From an uncultured Eubacteriales bacterium (lineage in GTDB: Bacteria; Bacillota; Clostridia; Christensenellales; CAG-138), in contig CACWJZ010000023.1 in assembly GCA_902761365.1 (NCBI GenBank), forward strand, positions 1 through 54,430: a stretch of 54,430 nucleotides of DNA, in the 5' to 3' direction. Both the position numbers and the translations under genes were made by a program. Of the stretch, positions 52,156 to 54,430 are shown piece by piece. The notes under the pieces are model-generated. The model was not told where the DNA came from. It made no database searches and saw nothing but the letters and a program-made list of their open reading frames with translations. Numbering within the stretch: position 1 is the stretch's first letter; each line of letters opens with the position of its first letter.

Positions 52156-54381
52156 TCAGCGGCTGAACAGCACCTCGTTGAGATTTCCGTAGTACTGAGC
52201 GTGTTGCGTATTACTCCAATACAAAGCGGTGTCGTGAGCGTACTCGTAAATTTCCTGCAGTGTGATGCAGTTGTCGCCGTTGGCATCAGCAGGCATATGG
52301 CCAGAATAGATGCCGTTGGGATAGGAGCAGCCCATGCCTCGGATCAGGGCCGCGGTGAACTGTCCCTGGCGCAGGCCGGAGTCGTCATAGTAGTAATCGT
52401 GGGAGGTCTCCGTTTTGGACGATGCCGTGATAACGACGAACTTGCTCGTCGCCAGCTCGCCGGACTTTTCATTTGACGCAAGGCGATATCCGGAGAATGC
52501 ATCGATGGCGGCCTGGTTATACGCCTGCATCATCTGATCCACGGCTTGGTCGTCACCGTTCTTGTTGATGGCATCGCCGCTGAAGCAGCTGTCCAGAATG
52601 ACGATCACTCGACCGGGGATATAGGACAGCTTGTTGGCCAGCTCAGCGAAGGTAATATCGCTCCCGGCAATGGGACATATGGCACCGGATGACGAGCCGT
52701 GTCCCGAATAGTAGAACACGGATACGCTTTCGCTCGTGGCACCGAAGAAGGTGCTTTCAATGGCAGTCATGATCTGGCTGCGATCGCTGTTGGGCAGCGT
52801 CTTGGTGGCAAACTTGGTTTTCTTCAGGCCGCGCAGCATGCCTGCCATGGCGCTCATGTCGTTGACGCAACCGTAGAGCGGAGAAGAATCGTAATCATTC
52901 TCGCCGATGAGCAGGGCCCGATAGGTTCCTTTGACGCTGCCGGGTGCTGGCCTTACCGTCAGTTTGGCTGTAGAGGAGAGTTTCCCGTCCGTTTCATTAT
53001 ATGCCCAGCAGCGGAAGGCGATACCGTTCAAAGCGAGGGAACAGTCTGACAGAGAGAAATGGTCGTCATAACAACCCAACTCGAGCCAGTCCTTAGTGCC
53101 GGGGACCTTGTATTCCCAGGAATAACTGGTGGCGCCGGGGGCGTCCACTTTGAAAGAAGCACTTTCGCCTTCGAGTACGCTGACGGATTTGGGCTGCGTT
53201 TCGAATTTGACGTTTACAAACAGCTGCCCGGGGTTGCTAACTTCAGAGTTACCGTGGATGTCGTAAACAATGCAGCGGAAACACCAGGCGGTAATATGTC
53301 CGGTTGCGTTCAGCGTAAGGGTGTCGGACCCGTATTCCCAGATGGACCAGTCCGAATTGTTGCTGGGATCACCCCAGGGTTCCAGATACTGCCATAAGTA
53401 CATGGTGGCGCCCTGGGCCTTCACTTTGAAAGAGACCTCTTTGCCGGCGGTCGTCGTGATCTTCTTCTTGGGCTGGGTCTTGATCTTCAGCGGGGCGTAG
53501 TTTACCGTCAGCGTCGCCGCAGCGCTGGTCAGAGTGGCCGAACCGTTGGACACTTTGCAGCGGTACCGGTAGCCATCAATATCGTAGGAAGCCCATACAG
53601 CGATGGATTCCGACGTGACGCCGGCGTTTTGCCAGTTCGACTCGACAGCGGGGTTATCGCCGGCTTCCAGATACTGCCACTGGATGGAAGTGGCTCCGGT
53701 CGCCTTGACCTTGAAAGTGACGTACTTGCCATCGTCCGTCTTGATATCTTTGGGTTGGGTCTTGATGGCCAGGGCGGCGGTGTTAGCTTTTTTGTAGGTC
53801 CAGTCGGCGGACGTCAGAACCTGGTTGCCGTCGCGAATGAGGATCTTCAACCGGTCGTTCGACTTAGCGTCGTATCTGACGTAATTCAGCGCATAGCAAT
53901 TATAGAATGCGTACCAATCGATCAGTTTGACGCTTTTAGGAAGGTCTACGGACGCAAGGCTATAACAATTCTGAAATGCGGATTCGCCAATGGTCTTCAC
54001 CTTGCCGGGAATGGCGATAGTCGAGAGCGCGGAACATTTATAGAAGGAATAGGAACCGATAGAAGTAAGGCCCTTGGGCAGACTTACGCTCAGGATGTCG
54101 GAGGCAAATCCATATTGAGACCAGGGGGTGCACCCTTCGTCATACTCATACATGTTCCCGGAGCCGGTGATGGTCAGCTTCCGGGTATTGGAATAATATG
54201 TCCAATAAAGATTGGGACCGCATATACCGCTGTCGGAATAGTATTTATCCTCCACGCCTTCCTGGGGCGTTGGCGTAGTGACATCCGAAGCGGCCTTCGC
54301 CTCGCGGGCGCCAGGCAGCGCAAACGACGTTAGCAGCATCAAAGCGGTGACGATCCATGCCAGATACCTTCTTGCTTTCAT
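52156..54381 (-). CDS. Secreted caspase-like (C14) protein with LRR and Ig-like domains
   Basis: A 741-residue exported protein. Signal peptide about 1-31 (cut near AKAAS). Residues 75-175 carry BspA-type leucine-rich repeats (LTSIGSYSFYKCSALSTIAI, VKTIGESAFQNCYSLASVDL). Three Ig-like domains follow (about 195-290, 295-385, 390-475), each starting with a KTQPK/ETQPK phrase. Residues 485-735 are a caspase-fold protease with His561 in YYSGHGSS and Cys599 in ILDSCFSGD, plus an EF-hand-like loop DANGDNCITLQE. The ATG at 54381 is taken (AGGA site) rather than 54393, which touches GGAGG. The target is unknown; a role outside the cell is implied. Confidence 0.88.
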   Translation of the reverse strand: MKARRYLAWIVTALMLLTSFALPGAREAKAASDVTTPTPQEGVEDKYYSDSGICGPNLYWTYYSNTRKLTITGSGNMYEYDEGCTPWSQYGFASDILSVSLPKGLTSIGSYSFYKCSALSTIAIPGKVKTIGESAFQNCYSLASVDLPKSVKLIDWYAFYNCYALNYVRYDAKSNDRLKILIRDGNQVLTSADWTYKKANTAALAIKTQPKDIKTDDGKYVTFKVKATGATSIQWQYLEAGDNPAVESNWQNAGVTSESIAVWASYDIDGYRYRCKVSNGSATLTSAAATLTVNYAPLKIKTQPKKKITTTAGKEVSFKVKAQGATMYLWQYLEPWGDPSNNSDWSIWEYGSDTLTLNATGHITAWCFRCIVYDIHGNSEVSNPGQLFVNVKFETQPKSVSVLEGESASFKVDAPGATSYSWEYKVPGTKDWLELGCYDDHFSLSDCSLALNGIAFRCWAYNETDGKLSSTAKLTVRPAPGSVKGTYRALLIGENDYDSSPLYGCVNDMSAMAGMLRGLKKTKFATKTLPNSDRSQIMTAIESTFFGATSESVSVFYYSGHGSSSGAICPIAGSDITFAELANKLSYIPGRVIVILDSCFSGDAINKNGDDQAVDQMMQAYNQAAIDAFSGYRLASNEKSGELATSKFVVITASSKTETSHDYYYDDSGLRQGQFTAALIRGMGCSYPNGIYSGHMPADANGDNCITLQEIYEYAHDTALYWSNTQHAQYYGNLNEVLFSR

Positions 54382-54430
54382 GTGATCCTGCATCCTCCTG
54401 TATGATGATTTGAGCGTGTTTGCTCAGACG

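Overview
The window looks like chromosomal DNA from a GC-rich, anaerobic, low-G+C-phylum (Firmicutes/Clostridia) bacterium, probably a gut or rumen lineage of the Christensenellales/Oscillospirales kind. The grounds are strong AGGAGG ribosome sites, sigma-A promoters of the TTGACA-17/18-TATACT type, long-form HPF, a clostridial lysine-to-butyrate fermentation locus, the glpK/glpA/glpB-like/DUF1667 glycerol cluster, and a secreted caspase-like protein with BspA-type repeats. The genus is not identified. No phage, transposase or CRISPR array is visible, and both window ends lie in or close to genes.

Layout. 1-5.8 kb: hpf, a VanZ-VOC fusion, two tail-to-tail paralogous NlpC/P60 lipoproteins with Pro-Thr linkers, and a small membrane protein. 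Three of these genes have promoters that place the transcription start at or next to the ATG. 5.8-10.7 kb: the glycerol operon behind a structured leader. 10.7-18.1 kb: envelope and miscellaneous genes (YkuD L,D-transpeptidase lipoprotein, repeat-bearing beta-helix surface lipoprotein, AI-2E-type exporter, YbaK, a lipoprotein, HAD phosphatase). 18.2-25.2 kb: DUF2156, GH13 alpha-glucosidase, GH36 alpha-galactosidase, galK and a broken nucleotidyltransferase.

25.2-35.2 kb is the metabolic core. kamB and kamC (reactivation proteins of lysine 5,6-aminomutase) and a zinc-ribbon gene close the galactoside operon. A promoter, a lysine (L-box) riboswitch and an intrinsic terminator follow, then kal-kce-kdd, a chain of hairpins, and kamA-kamD-kamE-DUF3842. 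Together these convert L-lysine through beta-lysine, 3,5-diaminohexanoate and 3-keto-5-aminohexanoate to acetoacetate and 3-aminobutyryl-CoA/crotonyl-CoA. The riboswitch P1 3' strand is part of the terminator's 5' arm, so lysine binding is predicted to turn the operon ON. This is the best candidate for something unusual here.

35.2-46.5 kb: an ECF S-component behind an attenuator, a zinc-ribbon/TPM membrane cluster, an Asp/Glu racemase - DUF5058 - partner membrane protein - M20 peptidase cluster, an AT-rich insert (small RHH-like protein and TM2 protein), dCMP deaminase, tRNA-Arg(ACG) with inverted and direct copies of its 3' end, a hemolysin III-type protein and a CaCA antiporter. 46.6-50.5 kb: threonine synthesis by divergent ACT protein/hom and thrC-thrH, where ThrH probably replaces homoserine kinase. 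50.6-54.4 kb: a Y-family polymerase and, convergent to it, a secreted caspase-like protein with LRR and Ig-like domains.
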